From Yersinia ruckeri ATCC 29473 (lineage in GTDB: Bacteria > Pseudomonadota > Gammaproteobacteria > Enterobacterales > Enterobacteriaceae), in contig NZ_KN150748.1 of assembly GCF_000754815.1 (NCBI RefSeq), positions 61,116 through 96,053 on the forward strand: 34,938 nt of DNA, written 5' to 3'. How positions within the stretch are numbered: position 1 is the first letter of the stretch; each line of letters starts with the position of its first letter. Under the pieces are notes generated by a model. It did no database searches. It saw only the letters and a program-made list of their open reading frames with translations, and was not told the origin of the DNA. The translations under genes and the position numbers were made by a program. Of the stretch, positions 17,314 to 25,441 are shown one piece after another.

Positions 17314-17418
17314 TATCTGTAATCACTATGTAAGTAAGTGGCAATTTTAACTTTGCGAATGCCAATTAAATTTTTTCTATAAAAAACAATAGTATAAACA
17401 ACATTAAAAATTACTTGC

Positions 17419-17448
17419 TTGAGCGGGTAGATTGAAGTATTATATAAT
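17419..17448 (+). promoter_or_regulatory. Putative sigma-70 promoter of the 98-aa gene
   Basis: TTGAGC (17419-17424) and a consensus TATAAT (17443-17448) are 18 bases apart, 76 bases before the ATG. No competing pair looks better. Confidence 0.5.
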
Positions 17449-17524
17449 TTAGGTTAATTTTATTTGACGCTATTTATATTGTTGTTTATAGTGCATCCTT
17501 TCTCATTAAGGATGGACACTTACT

Positions 17525-17821
17525 ATGCCAGTTAATAAAGTTCTTGTAGTTAAACGTCTTAAAGAAATCTCTGGTTTTTCCCCATGCGATAGCACCGAAC
17601 GCGACTCTTGGGAACTCGAAGCTAACGAACTGTTGCGTTTATGTGGACTCAAAGGAATTCACATCCGTACTGTTGTTATGCTTTCCCGCCATAAAACAAC
17701 CATCACCCCAGAAGAGAGTAACCTTATTTCGTGGAAGTCATTTATTGAAGCGCTAAGTCGAGTCATTACTCAGATGGACAAAGATGTTGCGGTTGAAAAA
17801 AAATATGACAACCATAAATAG
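17525..17821 (+). CDS. Hypothetical protein, 98 aa
   Basis: I do not recognise this protein. It begins MPVNKVLVVKRLKEISGF, carries an acidic helix-like stretch near residues 20-40 (STERDSWELEANELLRLCGL) and ends lysine- and aspartate-rich. An AAGGATGG ribosome site lies upstream of the ATG. Promoter, gene and terminator form a compact unit between two near-identical 24-bp repeats at 17290 and 17904, like a gene cassette. No membrane segment or catalytic motif is visible. It may be a small regulator, an antitoxin or an anti-defence protein, but nothing in the sequence decides this. Confidence 0.65.
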   Translation: MPVNKVLVVKRLKEISGFSPCDSTERDSWELEANELLRLCGLKGIHIRTVVMLSRHKTTITPEESNLISWKSFIEALSRVITQMDKDVAVEKKYDNHK

Positions 17822-17843
17822 TCACTATTATATTTGATGTTCT

Positions 17844-17874
17844 GAGGACTGACGTTCGTCAGTCTCCTCTTTTT
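17844..17874 (+). terminator. Rho-independent terminator of the 98-aa gene
   Basis: GAGGACTGA pairs with TCAGTC-CCTC (one bulged T) around a CGTTCG loop, followed by five T. It starts 23 bases after the stop codon. Confidence 0.85.
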
Positions 17875-17903
17875 CAGCACCGTTTGTCTTCTGCCAATCC
17901 ATC

Positions 17904-17927
17904 TTGGCTTTACCCTCAGAGTGCCAA
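17904..17927 (+). repeat. 24-bp direct repeat, copy 2
   Basis: It is identical to 17290-17313 at 23 of 24 positions and in the same orientation, 614 bases apart. It lies 30 bases past the terminator of the 98-aa gene. A degenerate third copy starts at 18072 (TTGGCTTTATCC, CGCCAG, TACCGG). Confidence 0.75.
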
Positions 17928-18132
17928 ATGTCGCTTTTGACCCCCTTGCCGCAAAAGTCGTCATGCTCATAGGCATTATAAATCAATAGGATATGTTGCT
18001 ATTTGGCGACCTTGCTCTATGGGGGCTCACAGTCGCCACCCTTCCCCCCCGATTTTTACCCCCTTCTATATTTGGCTTTATCCCGCCAGTACCGGAAACT
18101 CCCAAAAAATCACCCTTTTAGACAATGACCGA
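17928..18132. other. Intergenic stretch with a degenerate third repeat
   Basis: There is no supported gene. The only notable feature is the diverged copy of the 24-bp repeat at 18072-18095. It sits downstream of the serine recombinase stop. Confidence 0.5.
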
Positions 18133-18780
18133 TCACCGATTTATTTTGTCGCTTTCAATAGCATCTTTTGCCTTATTCACAATACGTATAACCGTTCTTT
18201 CAGATACACCCGTGAGCCTTGCTGTATCCCTGATACTTTGACCATTTTTGATACGTAGCTCTATTATTTTCTCATGCAAAAGATGATCGGCCCGCCGTCC
18301 CTTAAATTTCCCCGCCGCTTTGGCTTTGGTTATTCCCTCTTCCTGGCGCCGTCGCCTGTCACTGTAATCTTTACGCGCAATAGCAGCCAACATATCCAGC
18401 ATCATGCCATTAATGGCTTTCAGCATGGCCAGAGTAAACTCATCAGGTACATTCGGAGTCAGTGCCATATGACTTGTGGGTAAATCCAGGCTAACAACGA
18501 CAAGTCTTTTTTCCTGGATAAGATGTTTTAGTTTCTGCCATCCCTCTTCATCCAGTCGGGATAGTCGGTCGACCTGTTCGATAAGAATAATGTCACCGGG
18601 AGCAGCATCATCGAGCAGCCGTAACAGTTCTGGCCGCTGGAGTGATGCCCCGGACACATTTTCGGTGTACCAGCTGGCCATCCGAAAACCTTTCTCTTCA
18701 ATAAAGGCTTTCATCCGGTTTTTGGCTCGGAGTGCGTCTTGTTCTTTCGTCGAGGCGCGGAGATAGCCGTGAATGTACAT
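18133..18780 (-). CDS. Serine recombinase (resolvase family), 215 aa
   Basis: MYIHGYLRASTKEQDA carries catalytic Ser10. Then come SGASLQRPELLRLLD, EQVDRLSRLDEEGW and the long helix ending ARKDYSDRRRRQEEG, with a C-terminal helix-turn-helix (IRDTARLTGVSERTVIRIV). The ATG at 18780 is chosen because the resolvase fold starts there and GGGA lies just upstream; a 31-codon N-terminal extension to 18873 would run into the transposon end and is unlikely. Twelve-base direct repeats at 18802-18842, right upstream, look like its res or operator half-sites. The Tn402-type terminus begins at 18847, so the gene lies outside that transposon and is probably the resolvase whose res region was hit. Confidence 0.88.
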   Translation of the reverse strand: MYIHGYLRASTKEQDALRAKNRMKAFIEEKGFRMASWYTENVSGASLQRPELLRLLDDAAPGDIILIEQVDRLSRLDEEGWQKLKHLIQEKRLVVVSLDLPTSHMALTPNVPDEFTLAMLKAINGMMLDMLAAIARKDYSDRRRRQEEGITKAKAAGKFKGRRADHLLHEKIIELRIKNGQSIRDTARLTGVSERTVIRIVNKAKDAIESDKINR

Positions 18781-18801
18781 TTTTTTCCCATAAGTGACTT
18801 T

Positions 18802-18842
18802 TAGGTGATGATCATAATGTACATGACAGATAGGTGATGATC
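18802..18842. promoter_or_regulatory. Direct repeats upstream of the serine recombinase, probable res half-sites
   Basis: TAGGTGATGATC occurs at 18802-18813 and 18831-18842, 29 bases apart centre to centre. They sit between the recombinase start and the Tn402-type end at 18847. A pair of iterated motifs beside a resolvase gene fits a partial res region, with the rest lost or lying beyond the inserted transposon. Confidence 0.5.
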
Positions 18843-18846
18843 CAAT

Positions 18847-18871
18847 TGTCATTTTCAGAAGACAACCGCAC
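18847..18871 (+). repeat. Left terminal repeat (IRi side) of the Tn402-type element
   Basis: It begins TGTCATTTTCAGAAGACAAC. It lies five bases beyond the recombinase-associated direct repeats and faces inward to the cargo genes. Confidence 0.9.
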
Positions 18872-19068
18872 ATATTTTAGAAGTCGAATGCACTGTAATA
18901 ATAAAGGGCAATCTAAGAAATCATTGAGCGTTTCTGAGTATTATCCAACAGAGTGTAAACTTGATCCCACGTGTATCTGTTGTCTTGCCGAAAATTTTGT
19001 GTTTCAGTAACGTAATACCAGTTGTGGCTAATCTATTTTAATCTCGGTTCTGTTGGACTGCGGTCTTG

Positions 19069-20571
19069 TTAGATGGCGTCTGCGAAACGTGATGGTTGTT
19101 CTGGCAAGCTAGTGTTATGGTCAGCCGTTTTCTTTCGCATTGCCAGCGTTTCATGATAGTGCTGTGCGCTTGCTGTCTCTATAAAGTCCACATCACTTCC
19201 AGCTATTTCATACACTGCATTTTTAATATCTTTCAAACTGACGTTGAAAAACTCTTTGCGCTTGTTTACCAGATTGGTACGTTTTTCACTAAAACGTTGG
19301 TGTAACGTATTTTCAAGTGTTGGGGCATCTTCACAATGGATCATGGCGTGTACATCGAATAAGAATGGTACTGAGGCACTCCCTAGCTCATCTATACGAT
19401 CCTGCGGATCAAGGCGCCGAGTCATCCCTATTTTGAAGACGTTATCTCCAAATGCACCGAGATTTGAGATCACGTAAACGTGGCCACGTTTAGTCTGTTG
19501 AGCCATACTGAGTGCTTTCTGCCCCTTCAGTTCGGCTTCAGCCAACGCTTCTTGCAGTGTGTCAATTTTCTCCTGATATATTTTTGCCTGTTCGGCAGTC
19601 ATTTTCGCTAATTTCGACTCCATTTCCTTCCTGGCTTTATCAAGGGCTTTATGTGCACGCGCTTCTTCAGCTTCGGCTTCCTGAATTGCACGGTCAATTT
19701 CTTGCTGTGCTTTGCGCTCTTCCGCCATTTGGGCGCGAATTTCACGTTGTTCGTCTTTCTCGTCCTGTTTTTTGATTTTATACTCGTGGACTAAATTGAG
19801 TTCCTGAAGCTTGAGTTGGAGAAATTCTGGGCTAATATGAATATCGTTAACCTCATTCAACACATTGATTTTGTTGAATGCTGCTAGAATGCGGTCATGC
19901 ATAACAGACCAATTTTTAAAGGTACAGTTTGCGATGGCTGCGTCACATTCACCGTTGAAGGCGCGGGCGGTCAAGTTAATACCTCTAGTGGTCATTTTTT
20001 TACCTTCAGACCGGGAATTATGTACCTGCCATTCAGTACCACACCAGATCGCACCTCCGGTGACTTTGATGCGTAATAGCGTTTTCTGTTTTTGCCGATT
20101 TTCACGGACTGCATCTTTAAATTTTTCTGATGTGTCAAAATCAAAGTGGGGTTCGTAGGCTCCCATTTCGGCAAAGTCAGCATCTTCACGGTATATCGAA
20201 ATAGCCCGTTCGAGGTCGTCGTAGATGCTTTTTTTTGTTGCATATGAACTGCGCAACTCTTTGATTTGTTGCTGAATGAGTATGCTACTTTCTTGTGCAT
20301 CAGTCAGCAGATCAGTGGCTTCTTGCTCCAACAGCGCGGCCGCCGCTTTTGCTGTGTTAATCTTAGCTTGTGATTCGCTGTTTGCTTTTGAAACGAGTCG
20401 CTGCGCTTCAGCTTCTGCATTCATAATTGGTGCAAAACGTTCAAGTTGCGCTAATTTTGCGTTATCAGCGGCCGTTACTGACTTTAATTTCTTTAGAGTA
20501 AATAGCAGTGTGATAGTAAGCAAAATGACAATAACAGTGGCCGCAATTGTTGAAAGGTAAACTAAGTCCAT
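19069..20571 (-). CDS. Membrane-anchored DUF4041 / T5orf172 (GIY-YIG-like) protein, 500 aa
   Basis: An N-terminal hydrophobic helix (about 5-27, containing ATVIVILLTITLLFTL) anchors the protein. A coiled coil (30-130) follows, then the DUF4041 domain (about 150-330) with the charged stretch KKQDEKDEQREIRAQMAEER. The C-terminus is a T5orf172/Mug113-type GIY-YIG-like domain: GHVYVISN, VFKIGMTRR, RIDELGSASVPF, LENTLHQRF and NKRKEFFNV. GIY-YIG domains cut DNA, so this could be a membrane-tethered nuclease. It follows the KAP NTPase gene in the same direction with a 97-base gap, and has its own ribosome site (AAGGA). The two are probably one operon and one system. The catalytic set looks complete by eye, but activity is unproven. 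Confidence 0.85.
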   Translation of the reverse strand: MDLVYLSTIAATVIVILLTITLLFTLKKLKSVTAADNAKLAQLERFAPIMNAEAEAQRLVSKANSESQAKINTAKAAAALLEQEATDLLTDAQESSILIQQQIKELRSSYATKKSIYDDLERAISIYREDADFAEMGAYEPHFDFDTSEKFKDAVRENRQKQKTLLRIKVTGGAIWCGTEWQVHNSRSEGKKMTTRGINLTARAFNGECDAAIANCTFKNWSVMHDRILAAFNKINVLNEVNDIHISPEFLQLKLQELNLVHEYKIKKQDEKDEQREIRAQMAEERKAQQEIDRAIQEAEAEEARAHKALDKARKEMESKLAKMTAEQAKIYQEKIDTLQEALAEAELKGQKALSMAQQTKRGHVYVISNLGAFGDNVFKIGMTRRLDPQDRIDELGSASVPFLFDVHAMIHCEDAPTLENTLHQRFSEKRTNLVNKRKEFFNVSLKDIKNAVYEIAGSDVDFIETASAQHYHETLAMRKKTADHNTSLPEQPSRFADAI

Positions 20572-20668
20572 TTATCCATCCTTTTGAAATTTTTAATAAA
20601 ACTTACACCGTAAAATTTACCATTATAGTAATGACATCTGAAGCTTACGGTTCAGAAACTATCCTTTA

Positions 20669-23600
20669 TCATTTTTGTATTCTATTTTTAATGAAAATTG
20701 ATTTATCGCATATGATTGGAAAATCATCTTGATGCTCGAGGATATATCTCGTCACTGTGTCACTGTCTCCGGCATTCCATTTATTGAAATGGAAGCTCTG
20801 CTTATCCAACCAACTTTTCAGTATTTCATCATCTTTCGATGCTGCAAATAGTGCCGCTATTGCTCGGCGTTCTTTGGTGTCTTCAGACTCTGCAAAACAA
20901 ATCTCCTCCGAAAAGTCATGAAGTAGCGCTACTCTTCTTTCTATAGCGGTGTCTCTTTCATATATAATATCAGTTAACTCTTTTATTATTTCCACCTTTT
21001 GATCTTCATCCAATACAGTCCAAAGCATATGTGCGTTTACAGCATTTCCTACTTGTTCCAACGGTGAGGTCCGGTACCAGTTTGAAAAAGCACGAAGATC
21101 TGCTATGTGATTATATATTTTTCCATTGTTCATGTGTTCTAAAATTATTTTTATATTACTCTCAATTTTAATGAAAGATTTATGCACTGTTTCAGTGGAA
21201 ATAAATATAGATTTTGTTAGCTCAATGAATTTACTGGCTAAACCACCCATTTCAGGACTTTCTATGACATCATTGACAAATACAGAACTCAGTCCTAAAA
21301 AATCTAACATTTTCAAGTTATTAACCATCCAATCCTGTCTGTTGATAATTGTTTTCATAAAGTCTAATTCAGGGGCATGTTGCTTAAGTAAGGGGTAGTG
21401 TACTTTTCCGTAACTTATTGGATTCATTCTGTTAATTTTATTTGTACTGAATAATATTTTAATGGCACTAATTACTATCGGTGCAATATCCTCACGTTTA
21501 ATAGAAGACATAACAATATCGAAATTTTTAAAGTAAATAAAATAATCACTCAAAATTTTTGCAAACTCATTGTTATCTGCATATTCAATATAAGAAGGTA
21601 TTTCTGTATAGGTATTGATAGCAACCATATGCGCCATCTTTTGGGCGGCAAACTCAATGGGATAATCCGCCATAATATGAATTTGGTGAGAATAATACGA
21701 AATAAGATTAGTGGTATACCACTCAGAGTTAAATACTATTTTTCTAAATGATACACAATCAGTAAGTGCTATCCCTTGATTTAATTTCTGTAAGGATTCC
21801 GACACGCTCGTTGGCAAGTTTTTCGCGGCATTATCGATGATCCTGCCTACAGCATCTGTGAATAGTCGGATATGTCTTGCTACTTCAGACATGAAAATAT
21901 CACCATGCTCAGTATCTTCGAGATGGCATCTGAGCATTTCCTCAATACCTTCATCGCTTAATGTAATATCATTTATATTTAATGACTCAAAAATTGATGC
22001 GTTTCTCATGAGAGACTTTACATAAAACTCACCATGGATGTGATATTTCATTTCGTCAATGAGATTAGATCCAAAAATACTAGAGTAAATATTTGCATCC
22101 TGAAGTAGTTCATTGATTTTCTCACCAACATTATTTATATTTCCCTGAGCTTCATCTAAATCATTAATAATGAAGTTGCGTTGCCGCTTCATAAAACCAC
22201 TTTGTGAAATATACTCCTCGTGCAGTAACTTTTTTATGGCCGAGCTCAACTCCCCCCGATAATTTTCTCGTGAATGATGTGCATACTGAGCATCCATTAT
22301 TAGTGCCCCCTGTCGTAATTCTGGGGTTACATATTTTAATATTTCCTCAGGGAGGTCTGCTGCGATGACAAGCCAATCGGATATGGCAAAACGATCGGTG
22401 CAGCGTTGCCATGCGGTTTGGAAACCCCAGAGTGAAATTAGTTGCTGGAGTTTATCCTTATTACGAGTCGTAATGGCGTTAATCAATGGTGTATCTATTA
22501 ATTCACTGCGGGCCAATGCTATTTCTGTCTGATAATGAACACTCATCAGGTATTCACTCCACCGATCAGTTTCATTGCTGAAAATCTTCGCCAGTTGTTT
22601 GACGGTTGCCTTCAGTTTGTCGTCCAACACCGGGTCTTGGCTCATCACATTATTGTTATCGGCATCACTTTCAGTTGGTACCCGGAGAAGGTTTCGGATA
22701 TTCAGCCCGCCATATCTGACGGCAAGAATATACAAGGCGATTAAAATGTGACGGTAGGGTTCTCCTCCTGGCACCGTGAGCGCAAGGATGTGGATGTCAT
22801 TAACCATTTTTTTCATTAGCCGCGGCGTAATTTGAGGATACTCTGCGGGCCGCCAGCGGTCTAATAGCTGTGCAGTTTCGTGACAGGAAATATCGTCAAC
22901 CTCCGAAACAGTTTCCTTCCATAATACTGAGAATGCGGACTGCCATCCGGCTGAAATCAATGGAGGCACGCTGAAACTGACCGGTATTCGTTTTGCAATG
23001 AACTCTTGACCGCTGTGTCCTTCGACTGCCAGGGACTTAGCCACCTGTCTTGCTGAATACGGGACGACCACCCTGAATTGCTCATGGGTAACACCGGCGA
23101 TAAGCTCCATATCACTCCAGAGTTCTTTCACTTTATCTCCGCTAATACGGTCTAAGTTATCAATGATCAAAATGAACCGACAATCCTCCGAAATAGTTTC
23201 CTTTTTGGTGAATCCTTCCAGTGCTTCAGTTAACTCAATCGTTCCTATCTCTCTGCTTACCAACCATTTTTCTGATATGGTGTCTGTACTGTTTCTTTTG
23301 AATAGATCACCGATGCTGATACATGCATCGGTGAGCGTTCCCCTTTGTTTTTGGTATTTCCTAATGCCTACAAGTATTAATAATACGAGGGCCGGAGATA
23401 TTAAGCCCAAGGCCTCGATGAGTAATATCCATATACTTAGCGGTTTTAGCGGATCGATTGGGTTCAGATACTGATTTATATCAACAAGAAAATATCGGAT
23501 CATCTGCACGGAAAGTAAGGTGCATAATATAAATGAAATGGTCCACCAACTAATTCTGCTATTTATTTTTTTTTCGTATTCAACAATATTTCCCAAAGCC

Positions 23601-23926
23601 TTATCTTTATGAATTTGTAATTCTGGATTGTTAATTCCTTTGACTTCGGACATCCCCTTATAAATTATCTCAATAAGCGATTTTTTTGTTGAGCCGTAAT
23701 GGTAGCGTTCTGCATCAAATGTAATGAAATGAAAATCACCTTCTAGTTTGTCCATCAAAAACCTAATAATAGTGGATTTTCCCGTACCAAGCTCTCCCTC
23801 AAGTCCAATAATGCTTATGTCAGTACTCTTAATCACTTCTGCCATTTTTATAGCGACAGTTTCGTGGCTCTTACCTTCGAATATATCATTATCAGAGGGG
23901 GTTGCTGTTTGTAATTTTAAATTCAT
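20669..23926 (-). CDS. KAP-family P-loop NTPase with inserted membrane segments, 1085 aa
   Basis: Walker A GELGTGKST lies near residues 44-52. Two hydrophobic helices follow (about 126-148, SFILCTLLSVQMIRYFLV, and 164-188, LGLISPALVLLILVGI). Walker B is at RFILIIDNLDR (about 250-260). Membrane helices inserted into the P-loop domain are the hallmark of KAP NTPases, a group that includes the phage-exclusion protein PifA. The 700-residue C-terminal part is AT-rich, helical and not recognised; it may sense a trigger. The ATG at 23926 is chosen because AAGGAG lies five bases upstream; a GTG two codons earlier overlaps that site. It is the first gene of the cargo operon and its composition differs from the GC-rich tni genes. 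Confidence 0.85.
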   Translation of the reverse strand: MNLKLQTATPSDNDIFEGKSHETVAIKMAEVIKSTDISIIGLEGELGTGKSTIIRFLMDKLEGDFHFITFDAERYHYGSTKKSLIEIIYKGMSEVKGINNPELQIHKDKALGNIVEYEKKINSRISWWTISFILCTLLSVQMIRYFLVDINQYLNPIDPLKPLSIWILLIEALGLISPALVLLILVGIRKYQKQRGTLTDACISIGDLFKRNSTDTISEKWLVSREIGTIELTEALEGFTKKETISEDCRFILIIDNLDRISGDKVKELWSDMELIAGVTHEQFRVVVPYSARQVAKSLAVEGHSGQEFIAKRIPVSFSVPPLISAGWQSAFSVLWKETVSEVDDISCHETAQLLDRWRPAEYPQITPRLMKKMVNDIHILALTVPGGEPYRHILIALYILAVRYGGLNIRNLLRVPTESDADNNNVMSQDPVLDDKLKATVKQLAKIFSNETDRWSEYLMSVHYQTEIALARSELIDTPLINAITTRNKDKLQQLISLWGFQTAWQRCTDRFAISDWLVIAADLPEEILKYVTPELRQGALIMDAQYAHHSRENYRGELSSAIKKLLHEEYISQSGFMKRQRNFIINDLDEAQGNINNVGEKINELLQDANIYSSIFGSNLIDEMKYHIHGEFYVKSLMRNASIFESLNINDITLSDEGIEEMLRCHLEDTEHGDIFMSEVARHIRLFTDAVGRIIDNAAKNLPTSVSESLQKLNQGIALTDCVSFRKIVFNSEWYTTNLISYYSHQIHIMADYPIEFAAQKMAHMVAINTYTEIPSYIEYADNNEFAKILSDYFIYFKNFDIVMSSIKREDIAPIVISAIKILFSTNKINRMNPISYGKVHYPLLKQHAPELDFMKTIINRQDWMVNNLKMLDFLGLSSVFVNDVIESPEMGGLASKFIELTKSIFISTETVHKSFIKIESNIKIILEHMNNGKIYNHIADLRAFSNWYRTSPLEQVGNAVNAHMLWTVLDEDQKVEIIKELTDIIYERDTAIERRVALLHDFSEEICFAESEDTKERRAIAALFAASKDDEILKSWLDKQSFHFNKWNAGDSDTVTRYILEHQDDFPIICDKSIFIKNRIQK

Positions 23927-24349
23927 TATCACTCCTTGGATGAAATATAATTTTCACGGGAAATTGAAATAATAAGATATCGAGATAAGGTCACTATTAA
24001 AAGGGAGGGCTAAACACTGACTCGATATAAGCATACGCCAGTCGGGATATCTTGTCTTCTATATCATTGAGAATGAGAAACTTAGGCATTGTTTCCTCCG
24101 TTTTTTCACCCTCTTGGTTTTACCCCATTTATCCCAAATCAGCGGATCTTCGCGCTATCCCTTGGTATGACAGGGTTTGGCGTGTTTGAGTGGATGAAAA
24201 AGATCTTTTACATGCTTGGTTTTATCCTACATTCTGCGGGTAAAACCAAATGCAGGATCCGCTTTGGGCGATTTATTGTGGTGGCGACGAGACGCCGGAA
24301 AGCGGAAAATGGTCTCCTACATCCACCGATCGCGCTACGTGAAAAGTTT
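23927..24349. other. Divergent intergenic region with recombinase-arm repeats
   Basis: This region separates the KAP gene from the tyrosine recombinase and should hold both promoters, but no clear -35/-10 pair stands out. An AAGATATC / GATATCTT pair lies around 23972-24055. Three copies of a TTGGTTTTACCC-type arm lie at 24114-24125, 24216-24227 and, inverted, 24238-24249. The frame open from 24089 has no ribosome site and is not counted as coding before 24350. Confidence 0.55.
24114..24249. promoter_or_regulatory. Putative tyrosine-recombinase site(s) upstream of the integrase gene
   Basis: TTGGTTTTATCC (24216-24227) and GGGTAAAACCAA (24238-24249) form an inverted repeat (11 of 12) around a 10-base spacer. 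A further arm, TTGGTTTTACCC, at 24114-24125 is the exact complement of the right arm. Arms around a short core just upstream of a recombinase gene are the usual layout of a resolution site such as rfsF of F-type plasmids. The match to rfsF itself was not tested. Confidence 0.55.
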
Positions 24350-25093
24350 ATGATGAGCAACGTCATTCCCCTGCAGAATTCACCAGAACGCATTTCGCGC
24401 CTGTCGATTGCGCCGGGCGTGGATTTTGCCACTGCCCTGGCGCTTCGACGTATGGCCACGGCGAACGGCAAAACCCCGTTCTATTTATTGGCCCCGGAGA
24501 TCAGTGCGCTGTTACATTATATGCCCGATCAGCGGCATCATTTTCTGTTCAGCACCTTATGGAACACCGGAGCCCGTATTGGGGAAGCCTGCAGCATGCA
24601 ACCGGAGTCGTTTATTCTGGACGGCCCGCGACCGTTTGTGCGCATATTGTCGGAAAAAGTACGGACCCGCCGGGGACGCCCCCCCAAGGATGAGGTTCGC
24701 CTGGTGCCACTTTCCGATCGCAGTTACGTACACCGGGTGGAAAGCTGGCTGGCCACCGCACGGCCGAAACGCCGTGAGCCGCTGTGGCGTGTGACCGATG
24801 AGACCATGCGCAATTGGTTAAAAGCGGCTATTGCGAGAGCGGCAGATGACGATGTGTATTTCTCTGTTCCGGTGACGCCACACACGTTTCGGCACTCCTT
24901 TATCATGCACATGCTCTACCACCGCCAGCCGCAAAAAGTCGTGCAGGCGTTGGTTGGCCATAAAGATACGCGTTCCATGGAGGTTTACAGCCGGGTGTTT
25001 GCGCTGGATCTGGCCGCGACACTGGACGTCCCCTTTACCGGTGATGGTATTGATGCGGCCTCTATACTGCGTGCGTTGCCCCCAATGACATGA
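24350..25093 (+). CDS. Tyrosine recombinase, ResD-like, 247 aa
   Basis: Catalytic residues are all visible: Arg76 in NTGARIGEA, His178 and Arg181 in PHTFRHSF, His204 in LVGHKD and Tyr213 in SMEVYSRVF. Length and sequence are close to the ResD-like protein encoded at 29477-30256 (shared [24 protein letters not shown]), so both belong to the plasmid multimer-resolution group near RepFIB. Tandem ATGs at 24350 and 24353 are the likely starts; the frame is open 87 codons further upstream, but that part reads through site-like repeats. It lies inside the Tn402-type element between cargo and tni operon, where tniR normally sits, and may resolve its cointegrates. Confidence 0.88.
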   Translation: MMSNVIPLQNSPERISRLSIAPGVDFATALALRRMATANGKTPFYLLAPEISALLHYMPDQRHHFLFSTLWNTGARIGEACSMQPESFILDGPRPFVRILSEKVRTRRGRPPKDEVRLVPLSDRSYVHRVESWLATARPKRREPLWRVTDETMRNWLKAAIARAADDDVYFSVPVTPHTFRHSFIMHMLYHRQPQKVVQALVGHKDTRSMEVYSRVFALDLAATLDVPFTGDGIDAASILRALPPMT

Positions 25094-25120
25094 GAACTTA
25101 CAAAGGCGAGTGGCTCACAG

Positions 25121-25441
25121 ATGCAAACAGTTGAACTGATGGACGATGACTTTGATAATTTTTATCCGGTCACTGCGGCGATAAGGGATACACAAACCGC
25201 TCGGACCAATCTACAAACAGAAACAGCGCGGCTCCTGCTTAAGGATATTTTTACACGGATCCGACAGGCAGCTGAGCGTGGTGAAGGCCTGTTAGAACGG
25301 GCATTTTCTGTCGATTGCCCGGCAGATATACAGTGTATTGGTCTGCAGTTTATTCGTGCGTGTGGTTATAAGGTTCATCCTGACGCATTTGGTGGACTCA
25401 TCTTATGGGCTGATCCTTTACACCCGTCTGACAATGACTAA
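25121..25441 (+). CDS. Hypothetical protein, 106 aa
   Basis: I do not recognise this protein. It starts 27 bases after the tyrosine recombinase stop with an AAAGGCGAG ribosome site further upstream, so it is probably co-expressed with it. The N-terminus is acidic (MDDDFDNFYP), the middle is helical and arginine-rich (LLKDIFTRIRQAAERGEGLL), and the end is mixed (GYKVHPDAFGGLILWADP). No motif or membrane segment is seen. Its TAA overlaps the convergent tniQ stop by three bases. A role as accessory or directionality factor of the recombinase is only a guess. Confidence 0.65.
   Translation: MQTVELMDDDFDNFYPVTAAIRDTQTARTNLQTETARLLLKDIFTRIRQAAERGEGLLERAFSVDCPADIQCIGLQFIRACGYKVHPDAFGGLILWADPLHPSDND

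Larger units (their letters stand above)
17201..17524. other. Intergenic stretch before the 98-aa gene
   Basis: No gene is supported. It contains the first copy of a 24-bp repeat at 17290-17313 and a promoter-like pair at 17419-17448. It is otherwise AT-rich. Confidence 0.6.

Noticed and set aside
18781..18873. 31-codon N-terminal extension of the serine recombinase
   Set aside because: It crosses the direct repeats and the Tn402-type terminus, and the resolvase fold begins at MYIHGYLRAS with GGGA just upstream.
24089..24349. N-terminal extension of the tyrosine recombinase to 334 aa
   Set aside because: It reads through inverted-repeat arms that look like recombination sites, has no ribosome site, and ResD-like proteins are about 250-270 aa, which fits a start at 24350 or 24353.
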